From assembly GCA_913776405.1 (NCBI GenBank), contig CAJYOV010000499.1, positions 1 to 5,754 on the forward strand: a stretch of 5,754 nucleotides of DNA, given 5' to 3'. The translations under genes and the position numbers were made by a program. The notes under the pieces are model-generated. The model did no database searches, had not been told where the DNA came from, and saw only the letters and a program-made list of their open reading frames with translations. Of this stretch, positions 5,457 through 5,754 are shown piece after piece; position 1 is the first letter of the stretch; each line of letters opens with the position of its first letter. Source of the stretch: Pseudobdellovibrionaceae bacterium. GTDB taxonomy: Bacteria > Bdellovibrionota > Bdellovibrionia > Bdellovibrionales > JAMPXM01.

Positions 5457-5754
5457 CCCCTCTCAAGCGCAAAAAGAAAAGCCCCTTCGCTCGGGAGATT
5501 CGCCTCTTTTCTAAGTCGGGATTTAGGGCGCGAGAGACGGGTCTTCTGGGGCTACCGAAAGCCTCAGACACCAACGCTGAGGCGCCTTCGGCTTCTCAGC
5601 TACGGAACTCATTTTCGCCAGCCCCAGAAGCCCCGCCTCTCGCTCCACCAACAAGCTCAGAAAATCAGCGAACCCCACTCGGGCGTTTTCATTTTGACAG
5701 AGAGTGGAGTCATCCTCAAAAGACCGTGAGCTTTCTCGCGGAGACTGAAGCAAA
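5432..5754 (+). CDS. Possible partial hypothetical protein, divergent from ctaB (doubtful)
   Basis: From ATG 5432 a plus-strand frame stays open for 107 codons to the right edge; an in-frame stop lies just upstream at 5426-5428. The predicted product has a basic N-terminus (KRKKK at residues 12-16), then a Pro/Ser/Ala-rich stretch likely to be disordered (about 48-76), then a more ordinary sequence (LGRFHFDREWSHPQK, 83-97). No Shine-Dalgarno is visible and no other ATG, GTG or TTG start is found early in the frame. It would overlap the longest ctaB form by 25 bases, or leave only 23 bases if ctaB starts at 5408, which is little room for two promoters. Rare codons (AGG, CTA, GGG) are more frequent than in its neighbours. 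A minus frame (stop at 5523-5525) is also open to the edge. I recognise no family and am unsure that it is a gene. Confidence 0.35.
   Translation, partial: MAAQGLTPTPLKRKKKSPFAREIRLFSKSGFRARETGLLGLPKASDTNAEAPSASQLRNSFSPAPEAPPLAPPTSSENQRTPLGRFHFDREWSHPQKTVSFLAETEA
5530..5643. repeat. Imperfect inverted repeat with nested hairpin upstream of ctaB
   Basis: Bases 5530-5553 and 5620-5643 are reverse complements at 22 of 24 positions, including a perfect 11-bp inner part (CTTCTGGGGCT with AGCCCCAGAAG). The 66 bases between contain a second stem: CCGAA and GCCTCAG (5555-5559, 5561-5567) pair with CTGAGGC and TTCGG (5577-5583, 5587-5591). On the minus strand, one of the two outer mismatches becomes a G-U pair. 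It lies 74 bases beyond the longest ctaB start, where a leader RNA of the ctaBA transcript could fold. It does not share the ends of the GGTGCCAGG family. It may be a structured leader, a transposable remnant, or a coincidence within coding sequence. Confidence 0.55.

Noticed and set aside
5475..5512. AGAAAAG/CTTTTCT stem as a terminator before ctaB
   Set aside because: The stem is only seven mostly A-T pairs around a 24-base loop, too weak to call.
5523..5754. Minus-strand frame open to the right edge and ending at 5523-5525, possibly a gene upstream of ctaB
   Set aside because: It is shorter than the competing plus-strand frame and has no recognisable domain. The inverted repeat gives both strands similar residues (GLLGL in each). 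It cannot be excluded without sequence beyond the edge.

Overview
The window looks like chromosomal DNA from a Gram-negative, aerobically respiring bacterium. The best guess is a Bdellovibrionota-like or other former deltaproteobacterial lineage. This rests on gene content (a ~330-residue fumarylacetoacetate hydrolase beside a zeta-class maleylacetoacetate isomerase, and a heme A synthase/heme O synthase pair), secreted proteins of unrecognised family, and intergenic palindromes with GGTGCCAGG/CCTGGCACC ends. The taxonomic call is inference; there is no rRNA or other marker here.

Layout, left to right. 1-762 (-): the 5' two-thirds or so of a secreted protein of unknown function, open to the left edge, with a calcium-loop-like DxDxDG motif. 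763-1137: a 375-base gene-free stretch holding a TGAGAC repeat cluster, a fused pair of palindromic repeats and a GC-rich hairpin. 1138-1716 (+): a small secreted protein of unknown function. 1719-1779: a palindromic repeat filling the gap between two convergent genes, a plausible two-way terminator. 1778-2758 (-): fumarylacetoacetate hydrolase family protein. 2777-2853: a perfect 37-bp-arm palindrome in the divergent promoter region. 2898-3554 (+): maleylacetoacetate isomerase. 3578-4510 and 4512-5456 (both -): ctaA and ctaB, one base apart. 5432-5754 (+): a doubtful reading frame open to the right edge, containing a 24-bp imperfect inverted repeat.

Two functional modules can be read. maiA and the FAH gene supply the last two steps of tyrosine/homogentisate degradation (maleylacetoacetate to fumarylacetoacetate to fumarate plus acetoacetate). 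They are transcribed divergently rather than as an operon. ctaB then ctaA convert heme B to heme O to heme A for an aa3-type cytochrome oxidase; gene order and spacing suggest one translationally coupled transcript.

The most unusual content is not protein coding. It is a family of long hairpin repeats with identical outer ends and variable cores. Two copies differ by paired, base-pair-preserving substitutions, so the hairpin itself appears to be what is conserved or copied.
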